DNA from: Trichuris trichiura
Lineage: Eukaryota > Nematoda > Enoplea > Trichinellida > Trichuridae
Reading direction: 5' to 3'
Length of the DNA: 64,000 nucleotides
Assembly (NCBI GenBank): GCA_037903355.1
Contig: JBAJFE010000038.1
Span: 1,178,001 to 1,242,000, forward strand
Notes under the pieces: model-generated
Seen by the model: the letters and a program-made list of their open reading frames with translations, nothing else
Told to the model about the DNA's origin: nothing
The model's database searches: none
Shown: one piece after another, positions 32,516-43,131 of the stretch
Numbering within the stretch: position 1 is the stretch's first letter
Layout of the letters: every line of letters starts with the position of its first letter
Program-made: the position numbers and the translations under genes

Positions 32516-33902
32516 GTAAGCACTACGTCATATTGGAGTCAGCATTTGTTCAATTCTTTTGATTGAGCTCTAGGCATAAAAAAGTGGACACCATAGAATT
32601 CAGAAATCAATGTGACGCTACATTTTTCTCTTGAAAAACACAATACTGCATTGTCACTGTATCTGCCTGTTCCTCGTATTCTTAGAAAGTCGTTTGGTAG
32701 CAGCAAAAGAACTGTTAATATTTGTTCGGCCTTGTAGAATTACGACGTTTCAATTGAAACTCTAGTGGAACTACGTTAACAGTGTTGCTTATCATTATTT
32801 TTCTCTTGATGAATGCGGCTATTATGAATTTAGTGCTTTTTCCAGAGGATTCACTACTTTCCTGATTGCAACATCAGCGGAAGCAATGAAATCAGCAGTT
32901 CGAAAAATTTGTAGATAGGCGCTGGTCACCGCTTAAGGGCTAACTTGGATAAGCATAAGCTGCAGACTCATTGTCCAATCACTAACATGAACACACTGTG
33001 TGCCAACGCTTGATTTGACTGCTTTCCGCTGATAATAGGAGCAGAAGTGGCCTGAAAACTTAAGGAAATAAAACATGGAATTTACGATGTTTCTCGTTGT
33101 CAAAGAAACAAGGTCGATTTTCTATGCAAATTAAATTTGCGTAGTGGAGCTCTGTTGACTATTTTTTTTAACTGAACAAACTTTATAATAGAAAGCATAA
33201 GCGCATGAAGTATTCTGAAAGCTTCATGGACTTTGCTTATAGTTCTTTCATCTCTTAGCAGAAGCAGCATTTTTTCGGAAAGTTCATTGACTTGATAAAG
33301 GAATACTTATCATTTTTGGCAGCTTATAAACTGCATTTTAAAAAGTTGATCCCTGCTGCAAATAACGTTTTCAGAAACACGGAAAATACACACTTTATGC
33401 ATATGAAGCGTACTGCAGTGCGCTTCTAGAACGTTTTGGCAACATTCGTGATAAGCTTATTTTAACGAAATAATAAATCAGAAAAAGTAATCAATGCTTT
33501 AGTGGGATCCAGTTCCTTTCCTGTTCATTAAAGATAACGTTGCCATTAGTAATGGAGCATCTTACGAATTCAACGCAAATTCCCAAACTTTAGTTCTAAT
33601 GCATCTGGGCTTTATGGGAAAAGAATATTTAATGGGCAGGGATCCTTAAACTTTTTTATAGCAATGAAGTTAATAGTCGCCCATGCATGTATATATATAT
33701 ATATATATATATACATACAGTAGAACCTCCATAAGTTGACCACCCAAGGGACCAGGAAAAACTGGTCAACATAGGAGGTGGTCAACATAGGAGGTGGTCA
33801 ACATAAGAGGCTGTGGGTATATTATATTATTAACATGCGGACCAACCAAGTGGTCAAAATTCAGTCAACTTAGGGAGGTGGTCGACAACTTCGGAGGTTC
33901 TA

Positions 33903-33940
<38 letters not shown>

Positions 33941-36900
33941 CAGCAGAACCTCTGAAGGTTTACTGTATATACATATATATCCGTTTTACTGTATATACAT
34001 ATATATATGTATATACAGTAAAACCTCCGTAAGTTGACCACCCAACAGACTGGGAAAACCTGCCCAACATAGGAGGTGGTCAACATATAGGAGTGGTCAA
34101 CTTTGGGGGTTTTACTGTATATATAAGAACAGTCTATAAGAACTCTCCTCTACCTAAATAAAGGGTGGTAATGATTTACCCAGTTATGGCGATGCTGATT
34201 GTTCAAGTCTAGGTCAATTCTGATTTGTCAGTTTTCTGTGAATACTAATTATCCATTCAATTGAAACTGACTTGCCTCAACTTGAAAACTGACCAATCAG
34301 AATTGACCTAGGCTTGAGCAATCAGCGTAGCCGTAACTGGGCCAATCATTACCACCTTTCACTTAGGTAGGGGAGAGTTCTTATAGACCGTAATATGCGA
34401 TACGTATACGTACTAGGGTTGTTCGAAAAATTCCCGTGAAATTTAAATAAACATTTTATTTACAGTGATATCAGACTTATTTCTCAACGTCCTTTTGTTA
34501 CCCTCTAAGCACTTCTGCAGACGGTTTCCACCTCTGCGGAACTTCCTTATGGGGGCTGTGTACTGCACCAAGTCGGGACAGCGCATTTCATGTCATTCAT
34601 TGACTCGAACAGCGTGCCTTTTAAATGTTTTCTTAAGTTTGGGAAGAGAAAAAAGTCTGACGGGTCAAGATCTGAACTGTAGGGTGGATGTGGAATGACT
34701 TCCCACCGAAACTCATGAAGAACCGTCCGCACAGTCCTTGACGAACGAGGTGACACATTAACGTAATGGAAAAGGACACTGAGGTGCAACTTGCCACGCT
34801 ATTTTCTTGCCAGTGCCATCTTTAATTTTTGTAGTATTGCCTCGTGAGGACGAGCACGTCAGTCAGAATCACTCTTTTTGAGTCCCAGAATATGGTCGCC
34901 ATAACCTTTCTAGCTGACCGCTCCGCTTTGAACTTGACTGGACCTGTTGACCCCCTTGGTAACCATGACTTGGATTGAGTCTTACTCTCAGGGTCATGTT
35001 GTTAGATCCACGTTTCATCTTCCGCGATGATACAGTCAAAAAACCTGGTCTGGTTTGCTTCACAATCTTCGGCAAAAGCTCTGAGAAAGGTTAACACGTC
35101 GAACCAGGTGTTCTTCGCGCAACGCTTTTAGCACCTACTGAGCTGAAAGCTACCTCAGACTGATGGTTTCTTACAGTATTTTAAATGCAGAATCAAGGGA
35201 AATCTCAGCCATTCTAGCAATTCTCCTGATGGTAATTTTGCGGTCTCCTTCCACTACATTCTGGACAAGGACCACGATTCCTTCGTTCGTTGGGGTTACT
35301 GGTCTTCCCACTCTCTGGCCTTCTTCGATGGCCTCTCTGCCCTCCTTGAAACGCCCTATCAACTCATTGACAACTGATTCAGATGGTGCACTACTTCTGT
35401 AAACCTGCTCAAAAAATTGAATAATTTTTCTTGCCAACCAAGTTTGGACAAAAATTTAGTGATAGCTGACCTGAAAACGAAGCTTTTCCATGTTACGAGA
35501 AAAATGATTACCTTAGGAGAAGTTCGTACTACACTGGCGCAGCGTCAGATAAGGCTACCTCTCTGTACAAGTCTGGAGATAACGGAGATGAGATTAAACA
35601 TGTTTCTGTCCATCCATTGGCGTCTTGTTAGATACTGCAGCGTCCTCCGGGAAACTTTTTGAACACCCTTCGTATGTATGTGTGTTTGAAAAAACTCATT
35701 AAGCCAGGTCATTTTACAGAACGCCTAAGCAATTTTCCTAATGCGTGACGTTCTTAGGCAAAGCACCAAGCTTTGCTGCATACTCTTCCAAATCATTGTA
35801 TAAATTTCTTCGCGTTATATATAACGGCGAATGATATTTAGGCAAAATGTGAAAAGTCTGCCTTGAATACCCTTTCTATGGTCTCGTTACTATGCTCCGC
35901 AGACTTTCAGTGGTCACAGGTACAGGACATATGCTGTTTTCTCGATAGCCTGCAGCTATCTTGCCTTTATATTTTCGCAAAGGATTTGGCTAGGGTAGAA
36001 GGGGATAGCCAGTAAGATTTTACTACCAAAACATCTATTTTTTTTGCATCCTTGCTGGCTATCCCATTGTGCTGCCGTTTAAGGCCATGTTAAATTATGT
36101 GGACATGATAGGCAGCCAAACAGTGGAAAACAGCTCATCTTGCCTCATAGGTTAACGAGTTCGAAACTTGCTAGCTACTATGCCTGTCTGTACGTTCACT
36201 AATATCAGCGGTCACCTGTAATGTTAGACTATCTTTTTTCATTTAGATTTTATATAGTCTCTTTTCATCAACATTCGGTATTAAAAAAGTTTTCGCATTC
36301 CGAGTTTCGTACTCCGCGTTGCGATGCTCAGGCACCCTGATGTGGAGGCACTTTCGACGTGTTCTCGCTTTCACTGTAATTAGAGGCCCTACATTCATTG
36401 GACATTGCTTAGTCCGCCAATAGCATGTTGCCGTTCTGGTGCACAGGGTAGCACTTAACATGAAAACCAGCACAACGCCAGCCGAATAAAATTTGCCGTT
36501 CATTGTTTTTAGTGGTTGCAGGCAGCTTAGTCTACCTGTTTTTTAGCTAAAGAATCTTTTAACTTATTAATCCTACGTTTATGTGGTATACTTTTACAAT
36601 TTGCCTGAACCATATTATTTCAGAAATAAACAACTGTGCGAGTAATCCATGCAAAAATGGCGCCACGTGTGAATCTGTGAGAGGAGTCTTCGTATGCCAT
36701 TGCGCAACAGGATGGAGTGGTGATTTATGCGATACAAGTATCAAATATATCTCATGTTTTTTCTACAGCTTATCAATTTTTAAAAATCAATGTACTCTTA
36801 CGGTGTGTCACATGACTAGCATATATTAATACTTTTCGTTCGTTTTATTATATGAGAATGTGATAACGTTATGTTTTAGTACGGGACTATGTTTTCATAT

Positions 36901-39900
36901 TTAAATGTCTTTATTACGGATGCAGTGTCCCGTTGATTTGCACAATAAACGAAAAAACTTCCTCCGGAGCTTTCGGGTCTGTCACGACCCGTCTTCAGCG
37001 GTCAGATTCTGAAGAATTCTGAAGCTCCGGAGGAAATTTTTTCGTTTATTGTGCAAATCAACGGGACACTGCATCCGTAATAATGACATTTAAATAGGAG
37101 AATGTGATAACAGATTATAACTGCAGGTGAAATTTGTAGTATCAAGTAGCACGTGTTCAGTGCGCTTTATTTGCCAAATAATTTTGCAGCGGCCAGCCTA
37201 AAAGTTGGCCACCCCACAGTTTAGCTAAATAATAGAAACGGTTCTTTCTTTTAAAAATTTTAACAGAATAAGGAATTCATGTTGTAGAAGCTTCTATTTC
37301 ACGGTAGATATCCGCTTTTATTGGTGCAGACGAATGGAAACCTTCGGGTACTGGTAACAACCCGAAAGCTTACGTTTGTTCGCATGGATAAAAACGGATA
37401 TCTACTGTGAAATAAAAGTTTCTGCAACATGAAATTGTACGGATCCGTTTAGAGTTACGTATCTGAAGAATAAGGATTATTATATAGCGCCTTTTTAATC
37501 TGGACGACACAGCAGATTCTTATCGGTTTTGTGGAAATATTGTTTTAAAACTGCCTTATCATCAGGAGACCGTTAGCTTGGAGAAGTATCAGTTCGTCTG
37601 TTTGTTAAGCAGTGCGTAGCATTTTAATCCACCACATAAGGCGCTATTTTGAACACTTACTTGATTAGTGTCATCAGCATTTTTACTTTTTGTCCTATCT
37701 AAAAAATGTGCAATATTCAGGAAGAAAGGAATGCGAGGAAGGGACTTGCTTGAATGGCGGTACGTGCGTTCGGTCTGCTGATACTCGCTATTGCAAATGC
37801 CTGCCTACTTATGGCGGAAAGAACTGCGAATACCGTACGTCTATTTCAAGATTTATTTGGACCAAAAGGTTTTCTCTTGATGTACCACCAGGAACACTAA
37901 CCAGACAAAATGAACTGAAAATTCAGTTGCACTTTTAGTGTGCATTCAACTTTCATATTAATATGACATTAGAAAAGAATTTTTGTCATGTGAATTAGGC
38001 TAGACCTCAGCCGCTCATTGGAGCACGTTCTTGTTTTTGGATCCCATTCCGTAAAGGGACTGCTTTCGATTTCCAAAACTAAAATTGTTACTGAAGGCGA
38101 TGTCTGAACCATGGGGTGAGTAGATGATCTGGCTGATGCACCATTCAGTGATGGCAGTTAGCGCTGTAGTGGTCGAAATATGGCGTTATGAGAGACCATT
38201 CCTTAACGTTTTTATTTGATTTGGTACCGATGCTGATGGGGTGAATTTCGTGATGCTCACGTTTAAGACTGGCTCCGTACTCAAGGTAACTGATCAGGAC
38301 GAGCCCCTGTGTGGACCAGAGAATCGCTGTTAAACGTTTGCTCACTTGTGGCTGAAGTCAAGCCCGTGCCCGTCACGGAGGATGGGCACGATTTCAATGC
38401 ATGCTTGGGGCATAGAATTCAGCTTCATAACGACGGAGTCGCCACTCACCATCGGCTACTACGGGCCACAGATCTGCTTTCCATTTTTTAAAAAAGCGTA
38501 AAATCCAGAAGGATTGATGCATTGTAAGCGGATATGTACTCTTCATTTGAGATCTTTCGAGGCTTTTCTCGTTCTCTAGTTTTGCTTAGTGCGCTCCTGT
38601 AAGTACGCTGAGCAACTGCTCTAGCAGGAAATGGGAGAGCAGTTTATTAGGCAAAGTACAGTATGTGGCTGGCTTGTTTTCCACAGCTTTGAAAACGCTG
38701 TAGTTCTGTCGTCAGTGAGCAAAGTTGGAGGGTGTTCGTTCCAACACGACACTATATAGGCACTTCGGACAAGGGAAGGGGTGAGGATAGCGTGGCAGGG
38801 AGCAGCACTTGCTTTTACTTATCAGCGCATCTCATATAGCGCTAACCTCCACGCATTTATCACGTTTAATGATGGGTTTATGTCTAATGTAAAATGGCAC
38901 CTTCACGCAACGCAGCTGTAAATGGCTCTCGACGCAAGTAACTGCAAGGTCTAGATCGAGTGAGGACTGAGAAGAACGCTGGACAGCCGCGGAGATTTTG
39001 ATTGCCTCGGCTGTTATTCTGTGGCTCCCGGCGTTGTGGAAGTCCTTCGCTTGTGGTGCGTGTCCCAGCTAGTGTCTAAGGCTCATGAAGTCTTCATGCA
39101 GATTCTTTGTATCTCTCAACGTTGGACAAGTGTTAATCGAACCTATCAAATAGAGCGTTGCCCATTTCTTCCAGTATAGGAAGAGTTGCAACCGCATCTT
39201 ATGTCATGTACAATGCCAGTTTCTTGTCAAAGGGAATCTTGATCTTGTTGCTACTGAACACAAAACGCATACTGAATGAAGACATAAAATGAACTTTGAA
39301 ATCAAGCGAGTAGGCCACTTTCACAGTGAACGCTATTCACAGTCGACAGGAATGCAGGCATAACGTTCTTCCATTCCTTAGACAGCAAGAGCAACCTATA
39401 GTCTTTTTCTCGGTCTACTGGACGTGTAGGCAAATGAGGGTAAAAGTCTCTTTGGTGGTGCACTTCCATTTAACTGGAACTGTGAACGCACCGCAACTTG
39501 AGAATAGTATGGTAATAACAGGTTCAGATAAGCACGTGCATTTTCATCGCAGCCATCTTTGCGTAAGTACTCCTAGTACAGAATGACGTTCGTATGGACT
39601 ACATATACTGAAGTGGACACGCATAATGTGAAGATTGGGAGCGAATGATAACCTACCTGTTAACAGGGGCATATGATAATTCAGGAATTAAGAGTCCAGG
39701 CCAAAATGCTCAAAAGGGAAACCCTGACTGCCAAAATTTTCAATAGCCAGAAAAACATAACAAAATTCTGACATCTCGAGATCAAAAAAGCTAAACCAAA
39801 TCAACCAGGGCAATTAAACGTGGAGGAGTTCTGAAGTGCCAACCTAACTCTGAACCCAGAATTAGCAATCGATCATTTGCCGGTGTGTCCAGCAACATTG

Positions 39901-41780
39901 AGCGAACTTCCGTGGCTGCCACAGTGCTCAGTGGAGAGGCCATGTATCAGAACCAGCTGAAGAACTGTTTTTTAAGGTATCTCTGAGCCTCCAAAATACA
40001 TTCGCATTTATATCTTGTGTAGCAGCGCTTGTATTGGTATTCCTGAGTCGCGCATTCTTGATGGGCGCGCACTGGTCAAACCAACCCTCGCCATCAAGTA
40101 TGGCTGATAATCACCAGATTTTGACCGCTTGTGATTATGACTTGCAGCCATTTTGATTAGGTTTCAGGAGTTTTGCATGAAACTTCTACAGCGCGGCTGA
40201 CCCCTGAACTGTACGCTGCGTTGCCGAAGAGACAGGAGCATATGCTGAAAGGCTTAAACTATCTTACACTTTCCCAATCTGATTGCTACTAAATCTAGGT
40301 GACGTTTCGGTTCAATCGTAACTGCACAGTTTCATTCAAAACAACAGAACTATGTTGCACAAAACAGCGAACAAAGTTGACGAGCCCCGGTTAGACCGGT
40401 CGCTGATCAAGCATTAGCGGCACTGGATCATCTACACCGGCTAATAAATTTCAGGAAAACCGGGCAACGGGTGACAGTTAGATGAAGAAACGGTGGTATT
40501 ACGTTTGCTATTAAAAACATTGTTGATTAATTAGCATTAACGATTTGAACGAACACCTTAGTGGACTCCATTAGAAAAATTCGTTATTCAGTTCATTCTT
40601 CATGTTCTAGCCGTACACTGGTGCGATGATAATACATGCAATGGAAGAGGCGAGTGCGTCAATATAACGCATCATCGATCTTTTAAGTGCCACTGCCGCC
40701 ACAACTTTACGGGAACGAGATGCGAAAAAAGTGCGCGAATAGTGCTCATTCTTTTGTAATAGAACATAAATTTCAGTAATGGAGCTTCCTGAAGGGGAGG
40801 TGGTGTCTCTGGAAATAGAACCAGCCCTTCAAGCCGGGTTTATTGTGGTGATAGTACTCATTGTTCTGCTCATTCTCTTGTTTATAGGAGCAATGTATTC
40901 TGCTAATGAGGTTAGTAATCAGACTAATTAATTCAACATAGCCTACTCGGTCATGATTTAGCGGTTTCAGCTCAGATCATAAGTTTTTTAAACTTCCATT
41001 GGGTTGACTGATTTTGCCGCTTTTACTGAAATATATATAGTAAAATTCCCGTAAGTTGACCATCCAACGGACTAGGGAAAACTGGTCAACATAGGAGGTG
41101 GTCAGCATATAGAAAGTGGGTATAAGTGGCTCAGCTAACGTGCGGTCAAATCAACTGGCCAAAATTCGATCAACTTAGGGAGGTGGTCACCATATAGGAG
41201 TGGTCAACTTCGGGAGTTTTACTGTATGTATATATATATATATATATATATTTTCATTTGGTTGCTTCTCGTGCATATATATATATATATATGCACGATA
41301 AGGTTGTAAATGAAAATTGCGATGTTATCCAGAATATTTTTAGATGATTGTTTTAAAGAAAAGGTCAGCTGAGTAAAAATGCCCGCATGAATGCATGGCA
41401 AAACTAGCTTTAAGCTGCTCTCTAAATTGCTGAGTTTGTTCGCACCGTGATCTTAAACTCTCTCATTTGCCTTCTCAGAACATATCGCTTTGCTTTTCAG
41501 AAAAGAAGACGAAGAAGGCATCATTCAAGTTCATATAGCAGTTACAAAACAAGCCGTGACAGCCAATCCAGCTTCTCTACTAGCAGAACAACAAAGAGCT
41601 GGTTCTCTGTAAGATTAGCAAATGCCATGTTACCTTCATAAAATTTATCCTTCACAGAGGCGAACACGAGGTACATCCAAGTCACGTAAGTCACGTAGTA
41701 CTAAACTCTCCTACAAAACACATAAGCCTGATCAGTCACGCAATGTGCCTTCTAAGAAAGCTGAACGCAGCCGTAAATAA
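31393..41780 (+). CDS. Gene B: TSP1/EGF single-pass membrane protein, paralogue of gene A
   Basis: Exons: 31393-32515, 36624-36737, 37721-37834, 40611-40730, 40777-40910, 41501-41608, 41658-41780 (TAA at 41778-41780), 611 codons plus stop. Every border is AG/GT, and the five inner phases equal gene A. The protein is a signal-peptide-bearing Cys-rich domain, a TSP1-like patch, four EGF units, a transmembrane helix and an Arg/Ser-rich tail, probably displayed on the cell surface with its N-terminus outside. A polyadenylation signal AATAAA lies at 41846-41851. As in gene A, no ATG precedes the signal sequence in the first exon, so an upstream start exon is missing. Confidence 0.87.
32516..33715. 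other. Gene B intron 1, proximal part
   Basis: No repeats or exons recognised before the TA-rich block at 33690. Confidence 0.4.
33716..33907. mobile_element. pogo/Tigger-like MITE
   Basis: A 188-bp element with termini CAGTAGAACCTCC and GGAGGTTCTACTG, flanked by TA on both sides, sits in a TA microsatellite. Its internal GGTCAACATAGGAGGTGGTC blocks are repeated. The CAG-start termini and TA target fit the pogo branch of Tc1/mariner. Confidence 0.85.
34014..34119. mobile_element. Short pogo-like MITE copy
   Basis: A 102-bp internally deleted relative of 33716-33907 with ends CAGTAAAACCTCCG and GGGGGTTTTACTG, again inside TA repeats. Partial ends of further copies lie between 33935 and 34010. 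Confidence 0.8.
34131..34391. mobile_element. Long-TIR MITE, copy 2
   Basis: Same family as 21351-21620: arms start AGTCTATAAGAACT and end AGTTCTTATAGACCG, with the same GGGTGGTAATGAT and TCAAGTCTAGGTCAATTCTG blocks. It ends only 20 bases before the mariner at 34413. Confidence 0.85.
34411..35674 (-). mobile_element. mariner element with TA duplication, transposase broken
   Basis: A 1260-bp element (34413-35672) between TA dinucleotides, with TIRs CTAGGGTTGTTCGAAAAA and CGAAGGGTGTTCAAAAAG. On the minus strand the N-terminal helix-turn-helix region is intact for 88 codons (RFKEGREAIEEGQRVGRP and ITIRRIARMAEISLDS), and the C-terminal part keeps HPPYSSDLDPSDFFLFPNL, which contains the last catalytic Asp. 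The middle is frameshifted. Length and order fit a full-length but dead mariner in intron 1 of gene B. Confidence 0.9.
35675..36623. other. Gene B intron 1, distal part
   Basis: Nothing recognised apart from short AT-rich sequence. Confidence 0.4.
36624..36737 (+). CDS. Gene B exon: EGF module 2
   Basis: A 114-nt phase 1-1 exon: INNCASNPCKNGATCES and CHCATGWSGDLCDT. The first two thirds differ from gene A at only a few bases, while the end differs strongly. Confidence 0.9.
36854..37111. mobile_element. Foldback Penelope-type element with hammerhead-like centre and 14-bp flanking repeat
   Basis: GAGAATGTGATAAC at 36854-36867 recurs exactly at 37098-37111. Between them, 230 bases form two arms of about 75 bp (ATTTAAATGTC... 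and ...GACATTTAAAT) around a centre that holds a hammerhead-like motif on the minus strand. The intact duplication and well-paired arms suggest a fairly recent insertion into intron 2 of gene B. There is no ORF, so it must be mobilised in trans. Confidence 0.85.
36969..36998 (-). ncRNA. Hammerhead-like motif
   Basis: Minus strand CTGAAGA, perfect six-pair stem CGGGTC/GACCCG, loop GTGACA, then AAAGCTCCGGAGG. It is the best preserved motif within a flanked element. No good NUH cleavage triplet follows the short third helix, so this copy may be uncleavable. Confidence 0.6.
37265..37476. mobile_element. Foldback element with 10-bp flanking repeat
   Basis: AGAATAAGGA at 37265-37274 and 37467-37476 bounds arms running from AATTCATGTTG to CAACATGAAATT. 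The centre reads CTTCGGGT...AACCCGAAAGCTTACG, the second half of the hammerhead-like motif; the CTGANGA half is lost. It lies only 150 bp from the previous foldback element. Confidence 0.65.
37721..37834 (+). CDS. Gene B exon: EGF module 3
   Basis: A 114-nt phase 1-1 exon after CAATATTCAG, encoding RKECEEGTCLNGGTCVRS and CKCLPTYGGKNCEY; donor GTACGT. Confidence 0.88.
38130..38480 (-). pseudogene. Decayed mariner transposase fragment
   Basis: The minus strand reads KRLTAILWSTQGLVLISYL then EYGASLKREHHEIHP, resembling the mariner stretch between the first and second catalytic Asp, followed by HYSANCHH where mariners have DNARPH. Upstream, ...YEAEFYAPSMH and stops suggest heavy decay. It is a different copy from the 34411 element. 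No TIRs found. Confidence 0.5.
38481..40610. other. Gene B intron 3, distal part
   Basis: Non-coding sequence. I see no exon and no paired repeat. Confidence 0.4.
40611..40730 (+). CDS. Gene B exon: EGF module 4
   Basis: A 120-nt symmetric exon: VHWCDDNTCNGRGECVNIT and FKCHCRHNFTGTRCEK, six Cys, with the NIT sequon shared with gene A. Confidence 0.88.
40777..40910 (+). CDS. Gene B exon: transmembrane helix
   Basis: A 134-nt exon after a 46-nt intron of the same length as in gene A. It gives MELPEGEVVSLEIEPALQ then FIVVIVLIVLLILLFIGAM. Juxtamembrane sequence has diverged completely from gene A, but the length is conserved. Confidence 0.87.
41038..41224. mobile_element. pogo-like MITE
   Basis: A 187-bp relative of 33716-33907 with ends TAGTAAAATTCCCG and CGGGAGTTTTACTG in TA-rich sequence, inserted in intron 5 of gene B. 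Confidence 0.8.
41225..41330. repeat. TA microsatellite and palindrome
   Basis: A run of TA units is followed by a palindrome with arms TTTTCATTTGGTTGC / AAATGAAAA around another TA run flanked by GTGCA/TGCAC. It is probably a slippage or cruciform-prone site. Confidence 0.7.
41501..41608 (+). CDS. Gene B exon: basic Ser-rich cytoplasmic tail
   Basis: KRRRRRHHSSSYSSYK then SRDSQSSFSTSRTTKSW; 36 codons; donor GTAAGA. Multiple Ser/Thr next to Arg make it a plausible kinase-regulated tail (inference). Confidence 0.85.
41658..41780 (+). CDS. Gene B last exon and stop
   Basis: RRTRGTSKSRKSRSTKLSYK and on to KKAERSRK followed by TAA. Strongly basic, with RS-like repeats. The acceptor TTCACAG ends at 41657 after a 49-nt intron. 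Confidence 0.85.
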   Translation, partial: RRTRGTSKSRKSRSTKLSYKTHKPDQSRNVPSKKAERSRK

Positions 41781-41845
41781 TATATATACACATGTATGTG
41801 TGGGTATGTGTCATTAGGATGCTATCGTATTGCTCCAATGTTTGA

Positions 41846-41851
41846 AATAAA
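41846..41851 (+). terminator. Polyadenylation signal of gene B
   Basis: AATAAA 66 bases after the stop codon. The surrounding AAGCTTTGATTTAA is conserved downstream of gene A, where the hexamer is AGTAAA. Confidence 0.7.
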
Positions 41852-43100
41852 GCTTTGATTTAAGCGTAAAGTGAAATTACCAATTCCAAATAACGAGTCC
41901 ATGTATTGCTTGCATGCTTGTGTAGTAGCGTAGAAAGCGTTGCTGTCGTTGGCAAAAGTTTTGCGTAGGACCTACGCTTCTTTACAGAATAACTGCTCCA
42001 GTATGAGTGCACTCTTACAGGCAGATGAATATGTAAGTCTCGTGGGACTATTCTTCATCAGCGAAAGCATCCATATATTCATGCATGCTTAATATCAATG
42101 CTTCTCAGGGGGCAATGTCGGCCTCCACTACCAGTGGTTGACAGGGACTTCTAAGAGGGCAATGGAATTTTTTGCGTACTAGTGAAGAAGAGCTCAACCA
42201 GATTCAGGGAAATCTGTAGGTGACGCTTGAAAAATGTATCAACTGTAGCATGGCTGCTGTCCACGCTCCAGTTGGAAGAAAACTACGTGATGGGAAGCGC
42301 GCACGTGCAGTGCGATTCAGCAAGCGAACTCTGTTATTAATAAGAACTTTGTTCAAGCCAACTTCTGCAGGAATAATTGCGCATGACATCTGTCACTGAA
42401 GTTTTTCTCACAGAAGGACATCTGTATAGCCTCTGTCCATTTTATGAAGTTAAATCGGTGTAGGTGAAGTGGCGCTGCAGAAAGTGAAAAGTACGAATGA
42501 TTTGTTTTGGTCACACTTCCTTGAGTGTCAAAAGATGATTGAAGTCTTCGGTGGGCTTATAGAATATAAATGCTTGCTGCTCCCTTACCGAACTCTTACC
42601 TTGAAATTGTTGCAATTTCGTCGTGCATTTCTCGAAGACTAGACCTTGGCAGCTATGTTTTGTATTCTGCAACAGGCTTCACACAAGTGAATCATCTTAC
42701 GCAGAGTGGAGACTACGAATGGCGTATGAAATCGCGAAATCATTGGCGACCGTTGCTCGAAAACCTTTTTAAGATTGCTCAATAAAAAGTGGAAACAACG
42801 AAGGCGTCGTGTGCTGCTGCTCTAATGTTTACAGAGAATTTGCCGTCCCAACCTTAACGATGCAGCTATTCCGCAAAATGTGCTGAGGGGAAGTAATGAA
42901 CAATAGTATCTCTGTCCTTGTGCTTCCGCAATCGATCATCCTGTGACAATGCATGTGCAGTGGTCTTTCCTCAGTTCATAGTATTACTTTTCACAAACGA
43001 TTTTACTCATGAGTTTCTCTACGAAGAAGAAGTGTCAGCGTATTCCACAGAGTACATACGGCTTCATTTTGTCCGCTCATGTCTAATGATTGTCGCATTT
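41852..43100. other. Intergenic, nothing recognised
   Basis: Early bases resemble the 3' flank of gene A (19280-19390), the edge of the duplication. No exon supported. Confidence 0.4.
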
Positions 43101-43131
43101 GATCTGCGTGGCAAAGTTTTTGAATGAAGAC

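Noticed and set aside
41219..41401. Frame encoding Ile-Tyr repeats
   Set aside because: Translation of a TA microsatellite.
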